From: Haloarculaceae archaeon
GTDB taxonomy: Archaea > Halobacteriota > Halobacteria > Halobacteriales > Haloarculaceae
Direction: 5' to 3'
Assembly: GCA_018609945.1 (NCBI GenBank)
Contig: JAHENO010000204.1
Location: 1-12,184, forward strand
Length of the DNA: 12,184 nucleotides
Position 1 is the stretch's first letter; every line of letters begins with the position of its first letter. A model generated the notes under the pieces. That model made no database searches and was not told where the DNA came from. It saw nothing but the letters and a program-made list of their open reading frames with translations. Positions 5,403 to 11,968 of the stretch are shown in pieces. Made by a program: the position numbers and the translations under genes.

Positions 5403-6074
5403 ATGGCAGACGAGTCCGGAGCGGACGAGGTCGGCGCCGACGAGACCGGAGGCGACGACGGCGACGCCCGGCAGGCAGAGCGCGCGCCCGAACGATCCAG
5501 CGGGGACGTTTCCGGTGGCGGCGACGGCGCACAGCCGGGCATCCCCGAGGACGTGCGCACCTACGACCGCTTCACGAAGATCGAGGAGAGTACCTACGAG
5601 CGGGCAAACGAGTTCCTCCGCGAGCGGACCTACATCACGGCCCGCGAGTGGGCCATCGCCCGCCTGTGTGCCGACTTCCGCACGGAGACCGGCGTCGAGA
5701 TGACGAAGATCGGCGAGCACCTGCCGGAACTCGTGCCGTTCATGACCGACACCTACTCCCCGCAGGCGGTCAACCAGGCGCGGGCCTCCTTCGAGGAGAA
5801 GGTCCGCACGTCCGGGGCGACCTTCCTCTACGGGGCGATGTCGGACTTCTTCACGGCCGAGGAACTCGACGACGTGATGTACGAGGCGACCGAGGTGGCG
5901 AAGTTCCTGCTCGAAGTCGAGGGGGTCGACCTCTCGGTCGAGGAGGAACTGGCCGCCGAAGAGCAGGTCACCGAGGTGATGAAGGAGGTCCGTCAGCACA
6001 GCGCGGCGCTGCGCCACGACGAGGTGACCTGTCCCGAGTGTGGCCACGGGTTCGAGGCCGGCGAGGAGTCGTAG
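5403..6074 (+). CDS. DUF5806-type conserved haloarchaeal protein with C-terminal CPEC motif
   Basis: A 223-residue protein of unknown function. Residues 1-50 are a low-complexity acidic Asp/Glu/Gly leader, probably disordered. From YDRFTKIEESTYERANEFLR (54-73) on it is strongly patterned: ERTYITAREWAIARLCADFR (74-93), TGVEMTKIGEHLPELVPFMT (96-115), TFLYGAMSDFFTAEELDDVM (140-159). I recall this family as DUF5806, conserved across haloarchaea. It looks all-helical. The C-terminus has one CPECGHGF (210-217), a half zinc-ribbon that could bind metal only with a partner or by dimerising. The helical block with TAREWAIARLCADFR resembles a DNA-binding or processing domain in feel, but no HTH is certain. 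The ATG at 5403 matches the promoter spacing. The gene ends 19 bp from the converging ABC permease. The family number is from memory. Confidence 0.82.
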   Translation: MADESGADEVGADETGGDDGDARQAERAPERSSGDVSGGGDGAQPGIPEDVRTYDRFTKIEESTYERANEFLRERTYITAREWAIARLCADFRTETGVEMTKIGEHLPELVPFMTDTYSPQAVNQARASFEEKVRTSGATFLYGAMSDFFTAEELDDVMYEATEVAKFLLEVEGVDLSVEEELAAEEQVTEVMKEVRQHSAALRHDEVTCPECGHGFEAGEES

Positions 6075-6093
6075 CGTCCGGGTGGACAGGGAG

Positions 6094-6972
6094 TTACAGG
6101 TCTACCTGCTGGAACCGCCAGTACCCGATCAGGAGGGGGACGGCGATCCAGAACAGCAGGACGACGAACCCGAACCAGTCCTGGACGTAGAAGGGGCCGT
6201 CCGTCGCGCCCGCCGCCTGAGCCTGCCCGTTGGCGTTTTCGGCCAGCTGCCGACCCACCCAGCTGACGCCCTGCTGGTAGGCAGCCGTCGGATCGAGGAT
6301 CGTGAGAAACTCCGCGCCGGTCCGGAGCCACTCGGGAAAGTCCTCCTCGGGGCCGGGGAACCCGAACCCGTTGCCGACGTAGACGAACCCGGCCACGAGG
6401 ACGTTCCAGAGGAACTGGAACACGACGAAGATACCGAACGCGCCGTAGGCGGCCCGCGAGGTCGAGGTCGTGAACGCCGAGACGCCGACCGCGACGCTGA
6501 CGAAGACGAACGCGAGCAACAGCGAGACGAACACGAACGCGAGGTACTCGAGCGCGGAGAACTCCTCGGCCAGCGTGGCCACCACGAACAGGCCGACGCC
6601 GAAACCGACCAGGAGAGCAGCAGACACGACGCCCGCACGGCCGAGGAACTTCCCGACGAGGACGTCCTGGCGGCTGTTGGGCAACGAGAGGAGGAGTTTG
6701 AGGCTCCCGCTCTGGCGCTCGCCGGCGATCGCCCGGTAGGCCGCTGCGATGGCCACGATGGGGATGAACACCGACACCGGTCCGGTGAGACCGCCGATCA
6801 GCGCGAGCGTCGTCAGTTCGCCGCCGAACTGGACCTGTGGCGGCGGGCGGATCTGGGCGGCGAAGTAGGCCGACCCGCCCGCAAAGAGCACGAACAGGAC
6901 TGTCAGCGCGAGCAGCAGGCGCGACCGGATGGCGTCCCGGAAGTCCTTCTCGGCGACGGCCTGCCAGCTCAT
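6094..6972 (-). CDS. ABC-2 type transporter permease (NosY-like)
   Basis: A 292-residue integral membrane protein with six predicted membrane helices: about 19-39, 53-79, 115-134, 143-167, 175-201 and 267-286. A cytoplasmic N-terminus (WQAVAEKDFRDAIRSR, 3-18) and an ERQSGSLKLLLSLPNSR coupling segment (85-101) between helices 2 and 3 are hallmarks of the ABC-2/NosY permeases. The region between helices 5 and 6 (about 202-265) is an extracytoplasmic loop. It is the membrane half of the exporter whose ATPase lies immediately upstream; the start overlaps the ATPase stop as ATGA. A homodimer of this subunit with two ATPases is the expected complex. The substrate is unknown, and nothing nearby (no NosD, NosZ or cupredoxin) supports a copper or nitrous-oxide role. 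Confidence 0.92.
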   Translation of the reverse strand: MSWQAVAEKDFRDAIRSRLLLALTVLFVLFAGGSAYFAAQIRPPPQVQFGGELTTLALIGGLTGPVSVFIPIVAIAAAYRAIAGERQSGSLKLLLSLPNSRQDVLVGKFLGRAGVVSAALLVGFGVGLFVVATLAEEFSALEYLAFVFVSLLLAFVFVSVAVGVSAFTTSTSRAAYGAFGIFVVFQFLWNVLVAGFVYVGNGFGFPGPEEDFPEWLRTGAEFLTILDPTAAYQQGVSWVGRQLAENANGQAQAAGATDGPFYVQDWFGFVVLLFWIAVPLLIGYWRFQQVDL

Positions 6973-7877
6973 GCCTCGCCCCCCGTGTAGTGGGAAAACA
7001 GCGACTCCAGCGACGTCTCCTCGGTCGAGAAGTCCGAGACCGTGACTCCCTCGTCTTCGAGCGCGGTGAGTACCGCCGTTTTCGCGTCGTCGGTACAGGA
7101 GACCCGGAGTTGGGTGCCGTCGGCGGTCACGTCCGAGACACCGTCGAGCGTCGCCACCGCGTCGCTCGCGCCGTCGGTGAGGCCGTCGGTGTCGACGACG
7201 AGCGTCGATTCGCCGCCGACGGCGTCGCGGAGCCCCTCGATGCTGTCGACCGCGACCACCTCGCCGTCCCGGAGGATACCGACGCGGTCACAGACCGATT
7301 CGACCTGTCCGAGGATGTGACTCGAGAAGAAGACCGTCGCCCCGCGGTCGCGCTCTGCGCGAATGATCTCCCGGAACTCGCGGGCGCCGTTGGGGTCCAG
7401 CCCCGACGAGGGTTCGTCGAGGATGAGCAACTCGGGTTCGCCGACGAGCGCGATCGCCAGCGCGAGTCGCTGTTTCATCCCCGTCGAGAAGCCCCCTGCC
7501 TTCCGGTCGACGGCGTCACCGAGACCGACCCGTTCGAGCAGTGCGTCGGGATCGTCGGCGGCCTCCTTCGAGTCGATGGCGAACGCCACGTGTTCGCGGG
7601 CGGTGAGCCGGTCGTACACCGAAAAGCCCTCCGGAAGTACTCCCGTCCGGGACCGGATCGCCACGCTCTCCTCGCGGGCGTCCCGTCCGAGCACGCGCAC
7701 CGACCCCGCGTCCGGGCGCACGAAATCGAGCACCACGTTGATCGTCGTCGACTTGCCGGCGCCGTTCGGGCCTAAAAATCCGAATATCTCGCCGTCCTCG
7801 ACGGTCAGGTCGATCCCGGACAGCGCCGTCACGTCGCCGAAACGTTTCGTTACCCCCTCTAGTTCGACCGTCGCCAT
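6969..7877 (-). CDS. ABC transporter ATP-binding protein (CcmA/ABC-2 type)
   Basis: A 302-residue ATPase with all ABC motifs: Walker A GPNGAGKST (36-44), Q-loop region VLPEGFSVYD (80-89; Glu-type, common in ABC-2 exporters), signature FSTGMKQRL (130-138), Walker B LLILDEP (150-156), D-loop SGLD (158-161) and H-loop SSH (185-187). The C-terminal 75 residues (from about 225, ESTLVVDTDGLTDGASD...) form a small alpha/beta extension typical of this subfamily. It powers the permease translated next, with overlapping stop and start. The ATG at 7877 starts directly at the domain (MATVELEGVTKRFG) and lies 25 bp from a strong TATA box, so the pair has its own promoter although pyrC ends only 36 bp upstream. 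Readthrough from pyrC is possible. Confidence 0.95.
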   Translation of the reverse strand: MATVELEGVTKRFGDVTALSGIDLTVEDGEIFGFLGPNGAGKSTTINVVLDFVRPDAGSVRVLGRDAREESVAIRSRTGVLPEGFSVYDRLTAREHVAFAIDSKEAADDPDALLERVGLGDAVDRKAGGFSTGMKQRLALAIALVGEPELLILDEPSSGLDPNGAREFREIIRAERDRGATVFFSSHILGQVESVCDRVGILRDGEVVAVDSIEGLRDAVGGESTLVVDTDGLTDGASDAVATLDGVSDVTADGTQLRVSCTDDAKTAVLTALEDEGVTVSDFSTEETSLESLFSHYTGGEA

Positions 7878-7896
7878 GCCCGCAGTTGCGGGGGCA

Positions 7897-7906
7897 CACT
7901 TATAGG
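7897..7906 (-). promoter_or_regulatory. TATA box for the ABC transporter operon
   Basis: CCTATAAGTG on the minus strand, centred 25 bp upstream of the ATG at 7877. It is one of the best TATA matches in the window. It lies between the pyrC stop and the ATPase start and marks a separate transcription unit. Confidence 0.65.
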
Positions 7907-7913
7907 GGTTAAG

Positions 7914-9218
7914 TCATCGGTCGGCGTCCGGCAGGTCCGCGTCGGCGGCGCGAACGTTCTCGCCGACCACCTCGCCGAACGTCTCGTCGTCTCCGTCGTG
8001 CTCGTAGACGACCTGCCCCCGGACGGTCGTCAGTTCCGGAAAGACTCCTGGACGCCCCTCGAACGGCGTCCAGTCGGCCTTCGTATGCAGGTCGGCTCCA
8101 CGGATCGGACGGGTCCGACCGGGGTCGACGAGCACCAGGTCCGCGTGGGCACCCTCCTCGATCCGACCCTTCGACGGAAGGTCGAAGATCGCTGCCGGGT
8201 TGGCCGCGGTGAGGTCGCGGACCCGCTCGAAGGAGAGAGAGCCGGTACGGGCCTCCGCGAGCAGCAGCGGGAGTGCGGTCTCGACACCGGGAACGCCGCT
8301 GGGTGCCTCCCAGATGGACGCGTCCTTCTCCGCGCGGGTGTGGGGTGCGTGGTCGGTCGCGATGACGTCGACGGTGCCGTCGACGACGCGGTCGTAGACC
8401 GCCTGCCGGCGCTTCTCACGGCGCAACGGCGGGTTCATCCGGCCGAACGTCCCCAGATCGTCGACGTCGCTGCGGGAAAGAAACAGGTGATGGGGCGTGA
8501 CCTCGCAGGTCATCCCCGCCTCGGCAGCGATGTCGATTCCTTCGGGCGTGCTGGTGTGGGCGACGTGGATCCGGACGCCGCGCTGGTCCGCGAGTTCGCA
8601 GGCCCGGCGGACTGCCTCGATTTCGGCGTCGGCCGTCCGGTAGGCGCTCCAGGCGTCGGGGTCGTCGCGCTCGCGGGCGCTCTCGTTGAACGCCGAGGCG
8701 TCCTCGGCGTGAACCGTGACCCTCACGTCGGTCGCACGCCGCAGCGCCTCCGCGAACAGCGGCGTCTCGATCCCCATCTCACCCGTCGAATCTGCGAGGA
8801 ACACCTCGCCCAGTGCGAACACCGGCCGGTCGAACAGCGTGTAGGGGTCCCACTCGGGTGTGACGCCGCCGTTGACGCCGTAGTCGACGAGCGACTCGCG
8901 GGCGAGCCGTGCCTTCCGGTCGAAGGACTCGCCGTCGACCGTGGGCGGGTCGGTGTTGGGCTGGTCGACGACCGTCGTGACACCGCCCGCGGCCGCACTC
9001 CGCGAGCCCGTGGTCCAGGTCTCCTTGTGGGAGAAGCCGGGCTCGCGGAAGTGGACGTGGACGTCGATCATGCCGGGCAGGAGCCGCTTGCCCGTCGCGT
9101 CGACGACCCGCTCCCCGTTATCGGTGGCGAGCCCCGCTCCCACAGCGGCGATCCGCTCCCCACGGACGCGGACGTCCCGACTGCGGCCGTCCGCGAGGGT
9201 GGCGTTCCGGAAGAGCAT
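7914..9218 (-). CDS. pyrC: Dihydroorotase
   Basis: A 434-residue amidohydrolase that interconverts N-carbamoyl-aspartate and dihydroorotate, the third step of pyrimidine synthesis, in the cytosol. Visible are the metal site MIDVHVHFREPG (50-61, H54 and H56), HKETW after it, GGVTTVVDQPNTDP (78-91, the substrate-binding Asn region), histidines H170 (VTVHAED) and H221 (HVAHTST), and the catalytic Asp D289 in IATDHAPH (286-293). NPPLR (262-266) is also a standard dihydroorotase signature. Length and motifs fit the bacterial/archaeal class I enzyme rather than allantoinase, although the families are close. The start at 9218 (MLFRNATLADG) begins the beta-sandwich directly. It lies 25 bp behind a lipoate-ligase-like gene and is probably co-transcribed with it. 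A weak AT patch (about 9241-9247) might also act as a promoter. Confidence 0.93.
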   Translation of the reverse strand: MLFRNATLADGRSRDVRVRGERIAAVGAGLATDNGERVVDATGKRLLPGMIDVHVHFREPGFSHKETWTTGSRSAAAGGVTTVVDQPNTDPPTVDGESFDRKARLARESLVDYGVNGGVTPEWDPYTLFDRPVFALGEVFLADSTGEMGIETPLFAEALRRATDVRVTVHAEDASAFNESARERDDPDAWSAYRTADAEIEAVRRACELADQRGVRIHVAHTSTPEGIDIAAEAGMTCEVTPHHLFLSRSDVDDLGTFGRMNPPLRREKRRQAVYDRVVDGTVDVIATDHAPHTRAEKDASIWEAPSGVPGVETALPLLLAEARTGSLSFERVRDLTAANPAAIFDLPSKGRIEEGAHADLVLVDPGRTRPIRGADLHTKADWTPFEGRPGVFPELTTVRGQVVYEHDGDDETFGEVVGENVRAADADLPDADR

Positions 9219-9243
9219 TGGCGGCCTCACGGCGCGGGGGTTC

Positions 9244-9906
9244 CTAAGTCTCCCGGAAGTCGCCGTCGGCGAGGGCGTCGACGAGCGTACGACAGACTGT
9301 CTGCGGGTCGCCAGAGCCGCCAGCACGAGCGACACTTCCCACCGCATCGGGCGCGAACGGGACCCCGAGCGCGTCGTAGACTGGTTCGAGGACCGCCGCG
9401 ATGGCCGCGTGGTCGCACACGACCACGATGCCGCCGACGACGGCGACGTCCCGCCGGACCCGCTGTGCGAGGCCAGCGACCTTGCCCGTGGCCTGCAGGG
9501 AGTGCGTGCCGGGACAGAACGCACCGTCGGGTTCGCCCTCGCGGGTGTCGACGCCGAGAGACGCAAGCGCGTCCCGGACGCGCTCGATCGCGTCTGCATA
9601 GCGCCCGTCGATTGCGGTCCGGTCGGCGCCAGGGATGGCACGGGAGAAGGCGACCGTCGAGCCGGTGTAGGCGACGGCGCGCCCGCCGACGCGGCGCTCG
9701 ATGGGCGGGTAGCCCTGCTCCCGGGCGAGCGTCCGCGCGCGGTCGTATCCCTCGGCATTCGCGTCGCGCCGGCCGAAGGCGACGTGGCGATGGGGCGTCC
9801 ACACCCGGAGCGCTGGCTCGCCGGTCTCGGCGGCGCGGTCGACCATCCGGTCGGTGCGCTCGCGGTCGGCCTGGACCGACTCCGCCCGCTCGCGCAGCAC
9901 GCGCAT
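9244..9906 (-). CDS. Lipoate-protein ligase family protein (BPL/LPL domain)
   Basis: A 220-residue protein of the biotin/lipoate ligase superfamily. The key segments are LRVWTPHRHVAFGRRDA (33-49), the RRVGGRAVAYTGSTVAF lipoyl-binding loop (71-87), FCPGTHSLQATGKVAGLAQR (130-149), which carries the presumed catalytic lysine (K142), and a VVGGIVVVCD strand (156-165). Members attach lipoate or octanoate to E2 or GcvH lysines, or transfer it between proteins. Haloarchaea carry several such proteins and this lineage is not clearly LplA, so ligase versus amidotransferase is undecided. The start at 9906 is chosen over an in-frame ATG at 9981, because the family begins MRVLR and a TATA box lies 26 bp upstream of 9906, inside the longer version. 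It is the first gene of a probable operon with pyrC; no functional link between them is obvious. Confidence 0.87.
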   Translation of the reverse strand: MRVLRERAESVQADRERTDRMVDRAAETGEPALRVWTPHRHVAFGRRDANAEGYDRARTLAREQGYPPIERRVGGRAVAYTGSTVAFSRAIPGADRTAIDGRYADAIERVRDALASLGVDTREGEPDGAFCPGTHSLQATGKVAGLAQRVRRDVAVVGGIVVVCDHAAIAAVLEPVYDALGVPFAPDAVGSVARAGGSGDPQTVCRTLVDALADGDFRET

Positions 9907-9926
9907 ACCCCCCGTAGCGACCGGAC

Positions 9927-9938
9927 GGACATAACACC
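9927..9938 (-). promoter_or_regulatory. TATA box for the lipoate-ligase-like/pyrC operon
   Basis: GGTGTTATGTCC on the minus strand, about 26 bp upstream of the ATG at 9906. It decides that start over the longer in-frame one. Confidence 0.5.
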
Positions 9939-10016
9939 TCCAGGTCCGGCGACTGCACGGATCGAAGCGAACAGGCGACACGTTGCCCGGGGTGACCGAA
10001 AACCACCACCGGTATC

Positions 10017-10035
10017 CGCGACGCGGTGTGTCGCG
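10017..10035. repeat. CGCGAC-7 bp-GTCGCG inverted repeat in an intergenic region
   Basis: Perfect 6-bp arms with a 7-base loop lie midway in the 247-bp gap between two divergent genes (9907-10153). They could be a hairpin or a regulatory palindrome, but short GC palindromes are common in this base composition, so the weight is low. The rest of the gap holds the two promoters and nothing coding that I would support. Confidence 0.25.
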
Positions 10036-10118
10036 CTCCCGCGTGCCGCGCCGCGGTCGAGGTCAGGTCACGCGACTGGCTGGTCCCGTTTTCCCGGATA
10101 AACGTTCGCCACGGCCCG

Positions 10119-10130
10119 AGAAAGCTAAGC
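10119..10130 (+). promoter_or_regulatory. TATA-like box for the M23-like gene
   Basis: AGAAAGCTAAGC, an AT-rich element centred about 28 bp before the ATG at 10154, with no Shine-Dalgarno sequence between. Confidence 0.5.
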
Positions 10131-10153
10131 CCTGTCCGTCCAAGGCCAAGGCC

Positions 10154-10984
10154 ATGGCGGTCACGCTCGACCGGGAGATGCTCTTCCAGTATCGTCGGTT
10201 CTCGCTGTACAACTCCCCGTACGTCGCCCACGAGCGGGGCCGCGCGATCGACCTCTATCCGCCAGCGGACGCGACCATCGCTCCCTCGCCCGTTGCAGGG
10301 GAAGTGCTGGAGACGCTGACAGTCGAGGCCCCACCGAAGCCCTACGCCGCCGAGCAGGATTATCTCATCCTCGTCGATACCGGCGAGTTCGTCGCTCGGC
10401 TACTCCACGTGAAGCCACGGGTCGAGGCCGGCGACGGCGTCGACCGCGGCGACCCGCTGGGGGAACTCGTCCGGGCCGGATTCTTCGCTCCCTGGGTCCC
10501 CAACCACGTCCACCTGGAGTTTCGCGACCGCGACGCGAACCCCTACCGCGCCTCGGGTTCGGTCCCCCTCGACGTCGCGGTCGACATCGAGCCAGTACCG
10601 TGGGATGGGACCGGTACGGTCGTCGAGACCGGCGACGCCTACGCACGCCTCGACCGGCCCGCCCACCCCGCGCCGGACGAGCGCTTTGCCGGACTGGCGA
10701 GCGGCGGCGGTGTCCTCGACGGCGGCTTCCCCCACTACGAGTGGGGCGGCCTGCTCGGCGGCGACGGGTCGGCCGAGATCGCCGGAACGTGTGTCGGCAC
10801 CGTTTCGGGTCGAGACGTGGCCTGGCACGACGCAACCGTGCTGGCGAACGGCGATCCAGTGACCGGGATCGCGCTGTTCTGTGGCCGGGACGGTCTCGGG
10901 GCGAAACTGGTCGGCCGCGAGATCGCCCTGTCCGTCGGTGACGACGTGGACGTCTCCGTCCGTCTCGATAGCGAACGGGAGTGA
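10154..10984 (+). CDS. M23/LytM metallopeptidase-like conserved haloarchaeal protein
   Basis: A 276-residue protein without signal peptide or membrane segment. Residues about 20-125 resemble the LytM/M23 (lysostaphin-type) beta fold. An H-x6-D stretch is followed by a surface loop (H26ERGRAID33LYPPADATIAPS), then PVAGEVLETL, YLILVDTGEFVARLLHVKPR (70-89) like the Y-x-H-L strand, VEAGDGVDRGDPLG (90-103) like the v-x-x-Gd-x-V-x-x-G turn, and NHVHLEFRD (117-125) matching the HxH motif. M23 enzymes normally use H-x3-D (or longer) plus HxH to bind zinc, so the site may be complete with a longer spacing, or lost. Residues 126-276 are a separate C-terminal domain (WDGTGTVVETGDAYARLDRP, then GGGVLDGGFPHYEWGGL) that I do not recognise. 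As archaea lack peptidoglycan, a peptidase against proteins or a binding role is more likely than cell-wall cleavage. The start is set by the promoter and the family-like MAVTLDRE. Confidence 0.72.
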   Translation: MAVTLDREMLFQYRRFSLYNSPYVAHERGRAIDLYPPADATIAPSPVAGEVLETLTVEAPPKPYAAEQDYLILVDTGEFVARLLHVKPRVEAGDGVDRGDPLGELVRAGFFAPWVPNHVHLEFRDRDANPYRASGSVPLDVAVDIEPVPWDGTGTVVETGDAYARLDRPAHPAPDERFAGLASGGGVLDGGFPHYEWGGLLGGDGSAEIAGTCVGTVSGRDVAWHDATVLANGDPVTGIALFCGRDGLGAKLVGREIALSVGDDVDVSVRLDSERE

Positions 10985-11003
10985 CCGTCGTCCCAGGCTA
11001 CCC

Positions 11004-11498
11004 CTATTCGCCGTACTGCTCCCGGTGTCGGTGCTTCTGTTCGCGGTAGCTGTCGTCCTCGCGGACACGGTCGAGATACGCCCGGTAGACCTGCGAGATT
11101 TCGTGTTTCTCCTCGTCGTACCACTCCCGGGGCTCGCGCTCGACGCGGTTGCCGTCGGCGTCGCGTTCGTACTTCTTGCCGCCGGGGTACTTCGCGTACC
11201 GTAGCGCACGGGTCCAGCCCATCTGGAGATACTTGCGCGCCAGGTCCATGCCCACGAAGTCCTCTGTCTCGCGGTACGCCTCGAAGCGGTCGTAAATGGC
11301 TGCGGCCGCCTCGCGTGCCTCGTCGAGGTCGGAGATCGTCCACAGGGGCAGTAACTCGCTCTTGTACGGTTCGATCTTGAAGACGCCCTGCTCGTCGGGC
11401 GTGTGGCGGTATCGTTCGGGGTGTTCGCGGAAGTCGAGGTCGTACTCCGGTCCATCCGGCACCGTCTCGGTCTCGCCGCGGACTGGGTCGGGAGTCAT
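11004..11498 (-). CDS. DUF4385 family protein
   Basis: A 164-residue soluble protein of unknown function. The pattern YDLDFREHPERYRHTPDEQG (19-38), FKIEPYKSELLPLWTI (40-55), TEDFVGMDLARKYLQMGWTR (78-97) and RYAKYPGGKKYE is what I recall as DUF4385, a family widespread in bacteria and haloarchaea. The region after about 110 (NRVEREPREWYDEEKHEISQ) is charged, with a His/Arg/Glu-rich helix at the end (YREQKHRHREQYGE). No catalytic motif is evident. It is the last gene of a three-gene run: its ATG is separated by 2 bp from the GNAT stop, so translation is probably coupled. It converges with the M23-like gene, leaving a 19-bp gap. The family number is from memory. Confidence 0.85.
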   Translation of the reverse strand: MTPDPVRGETETVPDGPEYDLDFREHPERYRHTPDEQGVFKIEPYKSELLPLWTISDLDEAREAAAAIYDRFEAYRETEDFVGMDLARKYLQMGWTRALRYAKYPGGKKYERDADGNRVEREPREWYDEEKHEISQVYRAYLDRVREDDSYREQKHRHREQYGE

Positions 11499-11500
11499 GA

Positions 11501-11968
11501 TCAGTCACGCTCCCGAAGGGACTTCCGGTAGACGACCAGGTCGTACTCGCCGTGCGTCTCGGTGTCGACTTGCTCGTAGCCGTTTGCGGGATAGAAGCCG
11601 ACGGCGGCCGCCTGGCGGCGGGCGGTCTGCGCGTAGAGGTGTGTGACGCCGCGGTCACGGGCGGCGTCTTCCAGCGCGTCGAGCAGAGCCGACCCGACCC
11701 CGTCGCGCTGGCAGTCGCGGGCGACCCGCATCCGGTGGAGTTCGCCCTCGGCGCCGTCGACGCGCAGGCCGCCCATCCCGACCACGCGGCCGTCGCGCTC
11801 TGCGACGAGGAACTCCCCGCCGGCGTCGAGGTACTCGCCCTCGATATCGGTGATGTCGTCGGTGTTCGGGAGGTCGTCCGGATCGGTGCCAGCCGCGCGG
11901 ATGACCCGCTCGTGGAGCGACTGCACGACAGGGGCGTCCGACGGTCGGTACCGCCTGACGGTGGTCAC
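11501..11968 (-). CDS. GNAT family N-acetyltransferase
   Basis: A 155-residue acetyltransferase. N-terminal VRRYRPSDAPVVQSLHERVI (4-23) is GNAT strand 1 and helix 1. GEFLVAERDGRVVGMGGLRV (51-70) is the central hairpin. Motif A is ELHRMRVARDCQRDGVGSAL (76-95) with the Q/R-x-x-G-x-G CoA loop, and the C-terminus ends VGFYPANGYEQVDTE (123-137), the usual GFY...GY motif. The substrate is unknown. The start is GTG at 11968, which overlaps the TGA of the isochorismatase-like gene as GTGA; the conserved fold begins immediately, so no ATG is needed. The middle position in a compact operon suggests a shared process with the hydrolase upstream, but which one is not visible. Confidence 0.9.
   Translation of the reverse strand: MTTVRRYRPSDAPVVQSLHERVIRAAGTDPDDLPNTDDITDIEGEYLDAGGEFLVAERDGRVVGMGGLRVDGAEGELHRMRVARDCQRDGVGSALLDALEDAARDRGVTHLYAQTARRQAAAVGFYPANGYEQVDTETHGEYDLVVYRKSLRERD

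Noticed and set aside
9907..9981. Longer start (ATG at 9981) for the lipoate-ligase-like gene.
   Set aside because: The extension includes the TATA box and does not resemble the family N-terminus; the ATG at 9906 fits both.
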